DNA of 64,000 nt from NCBI GenBank assembly GCA_963383645.1, contig OY726578.1, forward strand, positions 19,632,592 through 19,696,591, in the 5' to 3' direction. Below, piece by piece: positions 9,600 to 19,280 of the stretch (its first letter is position 1; the number at the start of each line of letters is the position of its first letter). The notes under the pieces were generated by a model. That model was not told where the DNA came from. It saw only the letters and a program-made list of their open reading frames with translations, and ran no database searches. The translations under genes and the position numbers were made by a program. Source of the stretch: Muscardinus avellanarius (taxonomy: Eukaryota; Chordata; Mammalia; Rodentia; Gliridae).

Positions 9600-9920
9600 T
9601 GATCGGGCTCCCGGTGGACTTTTGTGCGTTGGACAAGTGCCGGCCCCGGATAAAGTGGCTTTGAGAACTATTAGCAAGTGGGTGTGCTGGGAACGGGGGG
9701 AGGGGGACCCAGGCCGGGAAAATTAAAATTCCGCTCCTACAGAAGGTTTCTGGGCTCTCGCGCGCCGTGCGGGCATCGATCTGTTCCACCATTTGACTTC
9801 CAACCATGACAAAACTGTGGGCAAATTAATTGTTCTCCGGGATATTAAACATCAGACTCCATTAATCCTTTCTGAGCAGGACGCTCACGGAATACTAATG
9901 GGGACGGCTCCGGGCCGCCG
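9600..9920. promoter_or_regulatory. candidate conserved noncoding island
   Basis: GATAAAGTGGC, AACTATTAGCAAG, GCAAATTAATTGTTC, ATATTAAACATC and CATTAATCC cluster in 250 bp of otherwise unique DNA. TAAT and AATTA cores suit homeodomain proteins. The 221-residue open frame that starts at 9793 runs through this and into a CA repeat and is not a credible gene. Confidence 0.42.
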
Positions 9921-10129
9921 CGGGTGCGTCTCCCATCACCGGGGCCTGTCGATCTCAGGCCCCCCGGCTGTGGGTGCTGGGGGCCGAGTACCCCCTCCCG
10001 CGGCCCACCCCACCCCACCTCGGGCTGCTTTGGTCTCTCTTGGTAGCCGAGGACGCCGGGGGAACAGGTGGACCCAACCTGAGCCCTCCCCGCCCCCACC
10101 TGGGCGCCTTCTTCCCGGGAAGCTGCGGA

Positions 10130-10265
10130 CCCGCCATAGCGAGATTGTTTTATGCAAATTCCAATATCTGTATGCAGGCAGAGCCCCGAGGATGAACACA
10201 AGAAATAATTACCAAATTATGCACGTCGAGTTGCGTTTCTTGAATCCTGAGCCCTTCAAAGAAAT
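10130..10265. promoter_or_regulatory. candidate island with POU octamer
   Basis: TTATGCAAATTCC at about 10151 contains a perfect octamer ATGCAAAT, followed by GAAATAATTACCAAATTATGC. The block is unique and AT-rich between GC-rich flanks. Confidence 0.42.
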
Positions 10266-10267
10266 AG

Positions 10268-10270
<3 letters not shown>

Positions 10271-10309
<39 letters not shown>
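10271..10309. repeat. (CA)n microsatellite
   Basis: An uninterrupted CA run of about 20 units, not attached to a SINE tail. Confidence 0.97.
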
Positions 10310-10311
<2 letters not shown>

Positions 10312-10451
10312 CAACGTGAAGTAGGAAAAGAGAGCGGCCCGCCGGGCCTCCGCTGGCCCCGAGGCCCTGGCCGCTGTGCGCGCCGTGCTAGGACAGGATG
10401 CGGCCCGGGGTGGGGACGGTGGAGGACTCCGGCCGGAGTGGGGAACTTCTC

Positions 10452-10668
10452 TTTTTAGGGTACCTGGAGATGGAACCCGGGGGTGTTCTCCCTCTGAGCT
10501 ACATCCCCGGCCCTTTTAATTAATTAATTTTTTTTGTAGTTGTTTTGAAACAGGGTCTCACTAGGTTGCAGAAAGTCTCGCTACATCGCCGAGGCTGCCT
10601 CAAAACCGCGATCCTCCTGTCTCAGCCTCCCGAGTACTGGGACGACAGGTGTGCCCCGCGGTGCCTGG
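10452..10668 (-). mobile_element. MEN SINE, older
   Basis: ID half, TTAATTAATTAAT linker and B1 half are all present but diverged (ATTCTCC in place of ATTCTACC). CTTCTC flanks both sides (10446-10451 and 10669-10674). Confidence 0.88.
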
Positions 10669-10826
10669 CTTCTCCCATTTGCAGGCGGCATCTCTCTCTG
10701 CCAATAGGGTTTAGTGCCACCCACCGGCCAGCTCAGGGCAGGGAGGCCGGCCTCAGCGTGCCGGCCCATTTTATAGATTGCAGCTTGGGGACGCATGGAC
10801 CAGGTCGCTGCCCTGTGCCTGGGACA

Positions 10827-10880
10827 CAGGCTGCGTCTAGACAGCACTGTGTCTAGACAGGCTGCGTCTAGACAGCAATT
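10827..10880. repeat. small tandem duplication, GCTGCGTCTAGACAGCA
   Basis: GGCTGCGTCTAGACAGCA occurs at about 10829 and 10860, with a third related GTGTCTAGACAG between. It looks like local slippage. Confidence 0.8.
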
Positions 10881-11164
10881 CACAGTACTCCTCTCCCGTG
10901 CAGGGAGCTCAGTCCAGCACTGGGCAGGGCATGGTTCTAGCCTCTGATGGCCCCGGGAAAACCGGCATACAGGAATTCACCAGGGTGCACACTTCAATCC
11001 AGTGAGTCCAGATCTTTCATGAAAGGAGGCTAGACCGCCTCCCATCCCTGCGGCCGCCGGCACCCCGCGCCTCGCGACACGCTTGGAACACACAGAACGC
11101 GTGCTTCTTCCATGTAATTTTCAACCTACTGACGTCTCACGACTACTTTTCTGATCCCGGCCTT

Positions 11165-11300
11165 TTTTAGTAAGAAAGTGGAGACTCGGAGAGGCCGAGG
11201 CACTTGGCCGAGGTCACACAGCAGGTGAGTCACTGTGCCAGGACTTAGATCTGCACCTGTCTGACTCAGAAGCCCCTGGGCTATGCTCCCTATGCAGCTT
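11165..11300 (-). mobile_element. MIR element
   Basis: AAAGTGGAGACTCGGAGAGG, CGAGGTCACACAGCAGGTG and CTGTCTGACTCAGAAGCCC follow the reverse of the MIR core. It is clearly older than the SINEs. Confidence 0.7.
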
Positions 11301-11629
11301 ATTTTGAATTCTGTCGCGGGGAGAGGGAGGCTTACTGGCCACACCGCTTGCCGTCGGCCGCTCACCTCGCCCCACTCGGGCAGGGGCAGGGCCGAGTGGC
11401 TACTTGTGACTGCGTGGATGTTTATTCCTGTGTAAGCAGCGCACGCGCCTTCCGCACGAGTTGGAGCTGAGCGCGCTGTTGCTTCCTTGGGCACATGTGA
11501 ACTCACACCTGTTGGAACCGGCCGGCTGTTAACAAAGCCGCTGGGCGGCCGCGCCCCTGACCCACAGACCAGGCCGGGGATGCCGCCTCCCGCACCCTCA
11601 GGCTGGCCATTAGGCCTCGCCTGGGCCAG
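11301..11629. other. unique GC-rich sequence
   Basis: No repeat or exon is recognised. Several CpG-bearing words (GCGGCCGCGCC at about 11547) occur without a full island. Confidence 0.4.
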
Positions 11630-11812
11630 CTGCTCTTAATCTTATATTTTTACCCTTTCTGTATTTACTCTCCTTACCAATGAAAATCATGACACATAAG
11701 ACATTCTGGTATGCATTCCATGATTTGGACAAAACGCTGTCTGGGCTGATGGGTCCGTAGACATTTCGAATCCTCTGCTTCCCATGAGATTTCTTGCTTT
11801 AATATTTACAAG
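11630..11812. promoter_or_regulatory. candidate conserved noncoding island
   Basis: CTTAATCTTATATTTTTACC, CCAATGAAAATCATGAC, TGGTATGCATTCCATGATTT and CTTTAATATTTAC form an AT-rich block with no repeat signature. Confidence 0.4.
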
Positions 11813-12028
11813 AGCCGGGCGTGGTGGCGCACGCTTATAATCCAAGCATTGGGGAGGCTGACACGGGAGGATGGCGGTTCGTGGACAGCCTCAGCTACCT
11901 AGTGAGGCCCTCCGCAACTCAGTGAGACCCTGTTTCAAATAAAGAATAAAAAATAGGGCTGGGGGTGTAGCTTGGAGGTAGAATGCCCCTAGGTTCCATC
12001 CCCAGTACCTCAAAAATATATATATATA
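11813..12028 (+). mobile_element. MEN SINE with TA-rich tail
   Basis: GCCGGGCGTGGTGGCGCACG through CCCCAGTACC is complete, including the AAATAAAGAATAAAAAATAG linker. The tail has become (TA)n. Confidence 0.93.
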
Positions 12029-12089
12029 AGAAAATAAAAGGTTTCCTCCTCCAGGGAGCACTCCTGGACCACTACAGCCCTTTCTGATA

Positions 12090-12185
12090 CCTTTCTTCAT
12101 GGATACCGTAAGTGTTTAAGATGTTACAGGCTTCATGAGGGCAGGAACCCCGGCCGTCACCCCTTCCACCCTCGGGACAATCCAG
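12090..12185 (+). mobile_element. L2 fragment
   Basis: TTCATGAGGGCAGGAACC matches the L2 3' phrase 'CATGAGGGCAGGGAC'. The fragment is short. Confidence 0.4.
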
Positions 12186-12914
12186 AGGGTCTCATCAGCT
12201 CTCGCAGCTGGGAAATAAGACCCAGAGGACTGTCTAGCCTGCTCTTTAGGCAACAGAGAGAGGAGAATTCGACACGGGTGTTGTGCAAAGCTGCAGCTGA
12301 ATTAGAGCCGCTTTTCTAAGCGTCCATCTTCCCATCTGCGCAATGGGCGCGCGACCCTTTCCTGAGAGCTGGGCGGTCTTTGCTTGCAAAGGGCCCGGCC
12401 TTCTGCAGGGTCAACTATAGTCAAAGACATGGTGCCGGGAAATGCCCACAGACCGGGCATTCCCACCGGTTCCCAAACAGTCGGGGAGCAAGGGCTACGG
12501 GAGATTAGGACAGACGCCACCCGGGCTGCAGGGGTCTTCTGGGCTCCCCGAGTGGGTGGATGATAAACCCATAGTTTGAGTTGGGAAAGCAGAGCCCAGC
12601 GGCATGGGTGGTTGGGTCTTTCCTGAGGGGCAGTCGAGAAGGGCTTCCTGGAGGAGGCGTGCCTAGAGGGAGGAGCTGAGCCCCTGCCCAAATCCCCATC
12701 CCTCACACTGACCCTGAGCCAGGGCCTGTCTGGAGCCCTGGCCGTGGGTGCTTACCTCCGGGGTCAGGCAGGTCCCTGCAGGCCCCCAGCTAGGGGTCTC
12801 CTTGAGGCTGCTCTCAAGAGACCCCCCCCCCCCCCCAAACACTCCAGCACTCTGAGGCCGCTGCCGCAGGCCTGGGTGATTAGCAGGTCCCCGGTGCTGG
12901 CCCGCAGATCCACC
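12186..12914. other. unique GC-rich sequence with poly-C
   Basis: It contains a run of about 14 C at 12,822-12,836 and an L2-like phrase near 12,625-12,655. No gene is recognised. Confidence 0.4.
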
Positions 12915-13210
12915 CACATGCTGTTTGCAAAAGGGATAAAATAAATATATCCAGCAGGAGGGGGCCCTGGCTCGCGCTGCCCGCTGGCGGGAAATTAAAT
13001 AATGTTCGTTTCTGCCTCTGTGAGCCGGAACAAGGCTGGCCGAGCGCGGGGCCGGGCCGGGAGGCGGCCGCGATTGGCAGCTCGTGGCCAGCCCTAAATC
13101 AAGGGAGCCGATGACATTTCTAATAGCAAGAGTACGGCTGGCATCGGCCTATAAATAAAGTTCCCCTCTTGAAAGGCAGCTTATTCCAGCCCAGCCGCCA
13201 ACGATATTAA
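12915..13210. promoter_or_regulatory. candidate regulatory island
   Basis: GGGATAAAATAAATATATCC and GAAATTAAATAATGTTC precede a GC-rich CpG-bearing block (13,030-13,075). AAATCAAGG, TTTCTAATAGC and a TATAAATA motif follow. Nothing matches a repeat. The mix of AT islands and CpGs suggests a promoter or enhancer. Confidence 0.42.
13070..13190 (+). promoter_or_regulatory. possible TATA/CCAAT promoter
   Basis: An inverted CCAAT (ATTGG, 13,073-13,077) in GCGGCCGCG context lies 73 bp upstream of TATAAATA (13,150-13,157). That spacing would put a start near 13,185. No open frame or splice donor downstream is convincing, so this is a motif-level suggestion. Confidence 0.25.
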
Positions 13211-13407
13211 GCCCAGAGGAGCCGAGGCTGCAGCCAGGCGGGAGCGGGGCCAGAGGCCAGCTGGCCAGGGAGACACGCGTCCTTCCCCGAGGCTGCGCCT
13301 GGGCACGCCTGGGCTGTGTCCGGTGGACCCCGGCCGGCCCGCCCGACTTGCACGGTGCCGTTGGCACGGGCGTACGTTTGCACGGTGCACTTTGAACAGC
13401 CTGCTGC

Positions 13408-13480
13408 AGTTGAACCAACCAAGACTCGGAGGTGTTAAGTGCCCACCCAAGGTCGCACAGCAGCGGTAGGTCCCCTGCCT
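13408..13480 (-). mobile_element. MIR fragment
   Basis: AAGACTCGGAGGTGTTAAGTG and CCAAGGTCGCACAGCAGC, given in part, follow the reverse MIR core. Confidence 0.6.
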
Positions 13481-13679
13481 GCACGGGGCAGGGATTCCAT
13501 CGCGGGCAGCTGTGCGAGGGCCCAGGCTGCCCATAGACGGGCTGGCCAGGCCCTGTTTCCCTGCCCCGTGAGCGGGCCGCGGTGCCTCCTCCTGACGTCC
13601 CCAGGCAGGTGGGGGTGAAGGGAGCTGTGTTCGAATCGGCCCTCGTGACCTCTCATCTCGGCCCAAAGCCGCCCAGCGA

Positions 13680-13900
13680 GCGCCTCAGCCTGGAGCCAGA
13701 CCGCCTGGGCTTCCCGCTCTCCCCGCTGCACTGGCCGCGGGGCCTCTGCCGAGCCGCAGACCCTCTGGGCCTCTGCTTCCTCGTCTTCAGATGGGGTCTT
13801 GAGAGCCCCCTGCGAGTGCTGATGTGAGGACCCGGGGAAACGATCCACGTGGAGGACTCGGCGCACGCCGGGCACCGGGAAGTTCCCGCAGAGCATGGCT
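13680..13900 (+). mobile_element. MIR element, GC-drifted
   Basis: GGAGCCAGACCGCCTGGGCTT, CTGGGCCTCTGCTTCCTCG and CACGCCGGGCACC, in part, match a long MIR from its core to its 3' end. Open frames on both strands here are shadows of this element. Confidence 0.6.
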
Positions 13901-14092
13901 TCCTTCTCTCCTCTCCTGCCTTCCATCCATCTTTACAGCCTCCCATGTATTCATTTCTTACATCCATCCATCCTTCCTTCCTTCCATGCACTGTCCGTCC
14001 ACTGATCCATCGACCTCTAAGTCCATCCTCCACCCATCAATACATACACACATTCTTCCATCCATGCGCCTGCCACCTGTGTTTACATCTTT

Positions 14093-14771
14093 TTTATTTA
14101 TTTTTTAATTGGCGCTTTGTAATCATACATCACATTGGAATATAAGACTTGAGAGGATATACAAGCACACATCATCCAGTTAGTCCTCATCCACTCCCAT
14201 TCCCTCCCCCTCCCTTGATCCCATGCTTGTTTGGTGATTAACTTTGACACATTTGTTTATGTACCTCCTGCGTTTTAAAGAGGCTCCATCCTCCCCTATT
14301 CCATACCCTCTGATTGGTCATCTTAGTTGCTTCACTATAGGGCCCTTTCTATAGCTCGACCTCTTCCTGTTGCCCCTTTCCTCCTAGTTTTTACTGATTA
14401 GGGGAAGCATCTGGTTTTTATCTTCTGCGATATTTCTCTGTACATGCCGCGTTGCAAGTACCGATCCCACTTTTGACGGCCCCAGTAGTGGCCTGGCTAC
14501 CCGGTGGACTGATCCAGACCTCGCTGGCTCAAGCAGCGGCCTTGCCTCATGGGAGGCCCCGATTCTGGTTTCGCTGGCCCCGACACCGGCCTAACCCCTC
14601 GGCTGGCTCCGATCCCAGCCTTGGAGGCCCCAGCACCAGTCTTGCCTCACGGCAGGCTCCAATTCAGGCCTTGCTCGCCCCGGCACTGGCCTAACCCCTC
14701 GGCAGGCTCCGATCCCGGCCTCGGAGGCCCCAGCACCAGCCTTGCCTCATGGCAGGCTCTGATGACGGCCT
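14093..14771 (-). mobile_element. composite GC-repeat retroelement, copy 1
   Basis: A perfect 15-bp target duplication, TGTGTTTACATCTTT (14,078-14,092 and 14,772-14,786), bounds it. Read on the minus strand it has three parts. About 310 bp of GC-rich tandem units come first (CGAGGCC..GGATCGGAGCCTGCC), then about 330 bp of unique middle (14,110-14,445) and an A-rich tail (AATTAAAAAATAAATAAAA, reversed at 14,091-14,110). The same three parts in the same order occur at 48,120-49,290. The minus-strand start GGCCGTCATCAGAGCC aligns with the same phase of the repeat unit as the start of copy 2. It has no coding capacity, so it was probably moved by L1 proteins. Confidence 0.88.
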
Positions 14772-15019
14772 TGTGTTTACATCTTTACGTCCGTCCTTCT
14801 GCCCATATGTCCTTCTTCCCTTCTCTTTCCTTTCATTCTTATATCCAGCCAGCCAGCCTTCCATTCACCCATTCTTTCTTCTTTCTTCTGTTCCTCCATC
14901 TTCCCATTCATCTGCCTTAGTCAACCCAACCTTCCTTTTATTCTATCTTCTCATTCTTTCTTTCTTATATCCATCCATCCGCCCATCCTTCCATCCATTC
15001 ATCCCTTCTTCCTCCTTTT

Positions 15020-15211
15020 TTATTTTTATTTTTTGGTAGTACTGGGGTTCTTGGAAACCCTTCTACCTCTAGGCTACACTCCCAGACCTATTTTATATTT
15101 TTATTTGGAAACAGGGTCTCTTAAGCCAGTGTGTCTGGCTTCGAACCTGTGCGATCCTCCTGTCTCCGCCTCCCATGCGCAGGGATTACAAGCGTGCGCC
15201 ACCACGCCCGG
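15020..15211 (-). mobile_element. MEN SINE, young subfamily
   Basis: It is a complete copy with a perfect 15-bp target duplication, CTTCTTCCTCCTTTT (15,005-15,019 and 15,212-15,226), landing in the older pyrimidine tract. Confidence 0.96.
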
Positions 15212-15290
15212 CTTCTTCCTCCTTTTATCCTTCTACCTTCCCATCCATCCATCCATCCATCCACCCATCCACCCATCCTTCACTGCTGTG

Positions 15291-15910
15291 GCCACAGGGC
15301 CTGGCACCTGTTTGACACTCACTCTATAGACACTGAATTTCTTACAGTCAGATGAGCTTCTGGGAGAGCTTCTGGGTTAGCTGTGCTTTCTGGAGCCCAG
15401 CTGGTCCAGGCCAGCCAAGACCTGGAAATCAGTGAACGGGTCTTCACAGAAGCAACAGGTGTGCAAGGGGTCAGGGAAGGGGGAGGACTCTGACCTGCCA
15501 GGGTAAGGAGGCGGTCTCCAAGGACCGTCATCTCCCTTAGGGAGAGGAAGGCTGCTTCTTGCCCGGCACCCATGTGCACTGAGGTGGTGAGTCCGGAGGA
15601 GCCGCGGGGCACATCTTGGGGGGCCCTGTGTGGGTCAGGAAACCAGGGGGACATGGAAAGATGGGCTTAGGGTCCTTGATCATCCACTGCACTGATGGGG
15701 AACGAAGCTGGCGTTGCTGCGGGGTGTCAGGGAGAGCCAGCCCCATCCTCGGGTCCGCCCCTAGCCCCGCTGCCCTTCTGGGGACAGGAGCGCCAGTCAC
15801 CCCAGCTTTTTCTTCCTGTCCCTGTTGTCTCTGCATTCTAGTTCCTTTCCAGGATCTGAATTCACAGGGCCTGGTCTTTCTGTGCAAACTCCAAAGCCCT
15901 TTGCTTTGTG

Positions 15911-15914
<4 letters not shown>
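15291..15914. other. unique sequence
   Basis: GC-rich, no repeat family recognised. Open frames occur on both strands but none has a recognisable domain. Confidence 0.4.

Positions 15915-15959
<45 letters not shown>
15915..15959. repeat. (CA)n microsatellite
   Basis: An uninterrupted CA run of about 22 units. The same dinucleotide reads as a C-V cycle in frames on the other strand. Confidence 0.97.
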
Positions 15960-15961
<2 letters not shown>

Positions 15962-16261
15962 CTTTTTGTTGGACTCCAAAAATCTCTTGACAGGAAAATC
16001 GGCGCCTGAGGTTGGAGAAGTTCCTTTGGCTCTCCATGCGAAAGCCATTATGGGCTGTCGGGATGGGCCGGGGCCCACGCACGTGTGCACACGGGGCTCC
16101 CGCCCTTGCCTCCGCCCTGGAAAAGCAGGTCCGGCTGTCAGCCTGCAGCCACAGCCCGCCCGCCGCACGTAATGCAAAGCAGGTGACCTGGGAGACGCTC
16201 CCTAAGGACAGGGGGCCCAGCCGCCAGGACCCTTCTGGGTCGGGTGTCCCGGAGGAAAAGG

Positions 16262-16838
16262 AGGAGACCGAGGTAGGAGAGAAGACGATGAGGGGATGGG
16301 AGGGAACAGAGGTGAGAAATGGAGAGACACAGGAAAGAGAGGGAGAGAGGAAGAGAGAGACAGAGAGAGACAGAGGGAAGAGAGGAGAGAGAGACAGAGA
16401 GACAGAGAGGAGAGAGGAGAGAGAGACAGAGAGACAGAGAGAGAGGAGAAAGAGGAGAGAGAGACAGAGAGGAGAGAGGAAAGAGAGACAGAGAGAAAGA
16501 GAAAGAGAAACACAGAGAGAGACAGAGACAGAGAGAAGAGAGAGAGGAGAGAGAGACAGAGAAAGACAGAGAGAGACAGAGAGAAGAGAGAGAGGAAAGA
16601 GAGAGACAGAGAGAGAGAAGAGAGAGGAGAGAGACAGAGAGAGAGAGAAGAGAGAGGAAAGAGACAGAGAGAGGAGAAAGGGGAGAGACAAAGACAGAAA
16701 GACAGAGAGAGAAAAAAAGAGAGAGACCGAGAGAGACAGAGAGAAGAGAGAGAGGAGAGAAAGACAGAGAGACAGAGAGAAGACAGAGAGGAGAGAAAGA
16801 GAGAGAGGAGAGAGAGAGAAGAGAGAGAGGAGAGAGAC

Positions 16839-16891
<53 letters not shown>

Positions 16892-16915
16892 CAGAGAGTA
16901 GAGAACTCCAAGAGA
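16262..16915. repeat. 650-bp polypurine GA/GAC tract
   Basis: The plus strand is almost only purine: (GA)n with scattered GACA and GAAA. It ends in a pure (GA)n run (16,850-16,883). Such mirror-like purine strands can form triplex H-DNA. The long Arg/Glu and Leu/Ser frames across it are artefacts. Confidence 0.96.
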
Positions 16916-17220
16916 AAGGACTCAATAAAGAAAGGTGCTCAATAAACTTCAGAGCCGGGCGGGCTGGGGCTCTCTTTGTGCTCAGCAGACAAGCTCGCCC
17001 CAGTGTGGCTGTGGGCAGCGTGGGGAGCTGGCTTGGCCTGGGACAGCCTCTCCTCTCCCCTCCCCACGCAGGCCCTGCTCTGAACAAAAGATGGTGGCAT
17101 GGTTTTCCAGGAACAGATCTGACCTGTGTGTGTCTGATGGGAGGCGTCCTCACAGCCCTGGAGGACGAGAGGATGAGGGAATTGTTCCCTGATTGTTGGA
17201 GGTGTTGCAAAACCCAGGGG

Positions 17221-17453
17221 GAGACGGGCGTGGTGCCCACGCTTGCAATCCCCGCACTTGGGAGGCTGAGACAGGAGGATCGCACAGGTTCAAAGCCAGT
17301 CTTAGCTACTTAGTGAGGCTCTCGGCAACTTAGTGAGACCCTGTTTCCAAATAAAGTATAAAATAGTTCTGGGAGTATAGCCTGGAGGTAGAAACGCCCC
17401 TGGGTTCAACCCCCAGTGCCAACAAACAAACAAACAAACAAATAAACAAAAAA
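17221..17453 (+). mobile_element. MEN SINE with (CAAA)n tail
   Basis: The B1 half, with an extra CTCGGCAACTTAGTGAGACC segment, and the ID half are complete. The tail is CAAACAAACAAA. Confidence 0.92.
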
Positions 17454-17544
17454 CGGGGTGCATAGCCCAAGATACTCTCACAACAGCCCCAGACCCTCCC
17501 TGGGTAAGTCAGTCAGTCAGTCAGTCTGCCTGTCTCTTTCTCTC

Positions 17545-17713
17545 TCTTTTGTACTAGAGATTGAACCCCGGTGCATTCTACCTCTGAGCTACACCCTGGC
17601 CCCCTTTAATGTTTGAAACAGGGTCTTTCTAAGTTGCTGAGGCTGGCCTTGAACCTGCGACCCTCCTGTCTCAGCCTCCCAAGGACCGGATCTCAGGCGT
17701 GCACCACCACGCA
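17545..17713 (-). mobile_element. MEN SINE, short linker
   Basis: GTACTAGAGATTGAACCCCG through GCACCACCACGCAG. A short (CAGT)n run lies just upstream at 17,508-17,524. Confidence 0.85.
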
Positions 17714-17879
17714 GACTCGCTTCCCTTTCTTTGCTGCGCAGCAGGAGTGAATCAGATGCTGTGCCAGTGTTTAGCCAGGCAGCGCTGCCCCCCACGGAGC
17801 CACCCGGCCTCCCCCCAACCAGCAGCCTCCCTCCGAGGGCGCTTTTTTTTTTTTTTTTTAAAGAGGAGCAACAGCAGGA

Positions 17880-18130
17880 AAATCTCTCTCCTGCTGCTTC
17901 TTGTATTTCCTTTATAGTTCCTTTTGTTCTATATTTAATTTTTTGTTTTAAAGCCCGTAGAAGAGAGCTGGGCGAGCCACTGGCGGTTATTGATTTATTA
18001 TTTATGGCGATTCTTGTATTACTTTAATCCCGTCTTCTGTCCTGTCCCTGCTCCAGGTTGAAGGACAACCCAAGGAAATCGGGCGAGGCGTCCGGGACGC
18101 TCGGCGATACTTCTGTTTATTTCTACATTT
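17880..18130. promoter_or_regulatory. candidate conserved noncoding island
   Basis: GGTTATTGATTTATTATTTA, TTCTTGTATTACTTTAATCC and CTTCTGTTTATTTCTAC lie in unique DNA between SINEs. The block is AT-rich with TAAT cores. Confidence 0.42.
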
Positions 18131-18169
18131 GCGACCTGTTGGGAAGAAACAGCAATGCCTCCCTCTTCT

Positions 18170-18246
18170 TTCTTCTTTTTTCCTTCCTTCCTTCCTTCCC
18201 TCTTTCCTCCCGTCTTCCTTCCCCTTTCCCCCTCCCTCTTCCTTCA
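18170..18246. repeat. CTTC-rich pyrimidine tract
   Basis: About 75 bp of TTCC/CTTC repeats, imperfect. Confidence 0.85.
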
Positions 18247-18499
18247 GTGGTGCTGGGGATTTTCTGAGCCGTGGCCCCCGAGGGATGGGTGTCCCTGGGC
18301 CCCAGGACAAAGCTTGCTTTGAGGAGCAACTTCAGCACCCCACCTCACCCCAAAACAGCTGCGACCATCCCATCGGCCCAGACAAGCACACTATAGCCAC
18401 GAGTAACAGCCCCCGGCAGCTGACATGGACGGGAGCGACGCTGCGCCCAAATGCTTTATATGAACCGTATTTGGACCTAGCCCCAAAGTGGAGTTTGGG

Positions 18500-18570
18500 G
18501 GCTATGCCCATTTTACAGGGGGAAATATCGAGGCCGGGCCAGGAGCGGTCCTGGAACCCAGGCACCCCTC
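18500..18570 (-). mobile_element. MIR-like fragment
   Basis: CCCATTTTACAGGGGGAAA and CCTGGAACCCAGGC follow the reverse MIR core. Confidence 0.45.
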
Positions 18571-18669
18571 GAGTGGACCCCAAAGGAGACAACTTCATTC
18601 TCCAGCGCCTCTGGAGTCCTGTTTGAGGCCCGAGCTGGCAGAGGCGGCCAGGAGGGCCCTGGGGAGGCC

Positions 18670-18779
18670 GGTGTGACCCGGATGCTGCAGCTAGGGGTGG
18701 GGTCTTCTCCATCTTCAGAGCGCAGGTGTGACCCGGATGCTGCAGCTAGGGGTGGGGTCTTCTCCATCTTCAGAGCGCA
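18670..18779. repeat. exact 55-bp tandem duplication
   Basis: The unit beginning GGTGTGACCCGGATGCTGC is present twice without a single difference (18,670-18,724 and 18,725-18,779). Identity in noncoding DNA implies a very recent duplication or an assembly artefact. Confidence 0.95.
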
Positions 18780-18884
18780 TGCCCCGCGCCCATCCCCGTG
18801 CACCGAGCAACCCGAGGCCTCTGCCTCCGGAAGCGGAAAAAGCTTCTGGAAAGCACACGGTGATGGAAGTGGGTCTGTGTCGCA

Positions 18885-19280
18885 GAAAACCCGCAGCGCC
18901 GTGGTGATTACGGCTGATCAATCAGCCCGCGTTCAGGAACCCGACCACAGCAATCAATCTGTGATTGCCAATCTGCATATTTATCCAGGAGCATTAATTA
19001 TGCAACCCGTGCCATCCATTCCCACGCTGCCAAGCGCGGCTGCAGGTCCTGTCGGCGGAAGGATGCGGAGGCTCCGCCCACGGCCACAGCCAATGAGCGT
19101 CCAGCCGGGCAGAGCGCGGCCGCTGATTGGCCAGGGAGCTGGGCCCAGGCTGGATCCTGTATTCAAATCCGAGGGTGAGAAGTGGGGGATGGCAGATCGG
19201 ATCCAAACCTTCGATGCGTTTTGTTTGCCGTGAACTGCGGCATTTTAAAGAAACGATATGCTGTATTTAACCTGGCTGCG
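18885..19280. promoter_or_regulatory. candidate enhancer/promoter-like island
   Basis: GTGATTACGGCTGATCAATC, CAATCAATCTGTGATTGCC, GCATATTTATCC and GCATTAATTATGCAACCC crowd 120 bp. A CpG-rich block follows with AGCCAATGAGCG (19,089) and CTGATTGGCC (19,123), a pair of opposed CCAAT boxes. No repeat is recognised. Confidence 0.48.

Larger units (their letters stand above)
13925..15290. repeat. old CATC/CTTC pyrimidine-rich tract, twice interrupted
   Basis: CATCCATC and CTTCCTTC words occupy 13,925-14,077, 14,787-15,019 and 15,212-15,280. The gaps are filled exactly by the composite element and by a SINE, each with target duplications. One degenerate tract was therefore present first. Confidence 0.7.

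Noticed and set aside
9793..10458. 221-codon frame overlapping a candidate island
   Set aside because: It passes through a CA microsatellite and changes composition there. No recognisable domain, and the island looks regulatory.
13435..13926. 163-codon minus-strand frame
   Set aside because: It is antisense to a MIR element and GC-rich unique DNA, so it is open because of composition.
16012..17313. Long Arg/Glu-rich and Leu/Ser-rich frames over the GA tract
   Set aside because: The polypurine tract has few T bases and therefore few stops. The flanking parts read through a SINE and unique DNA.
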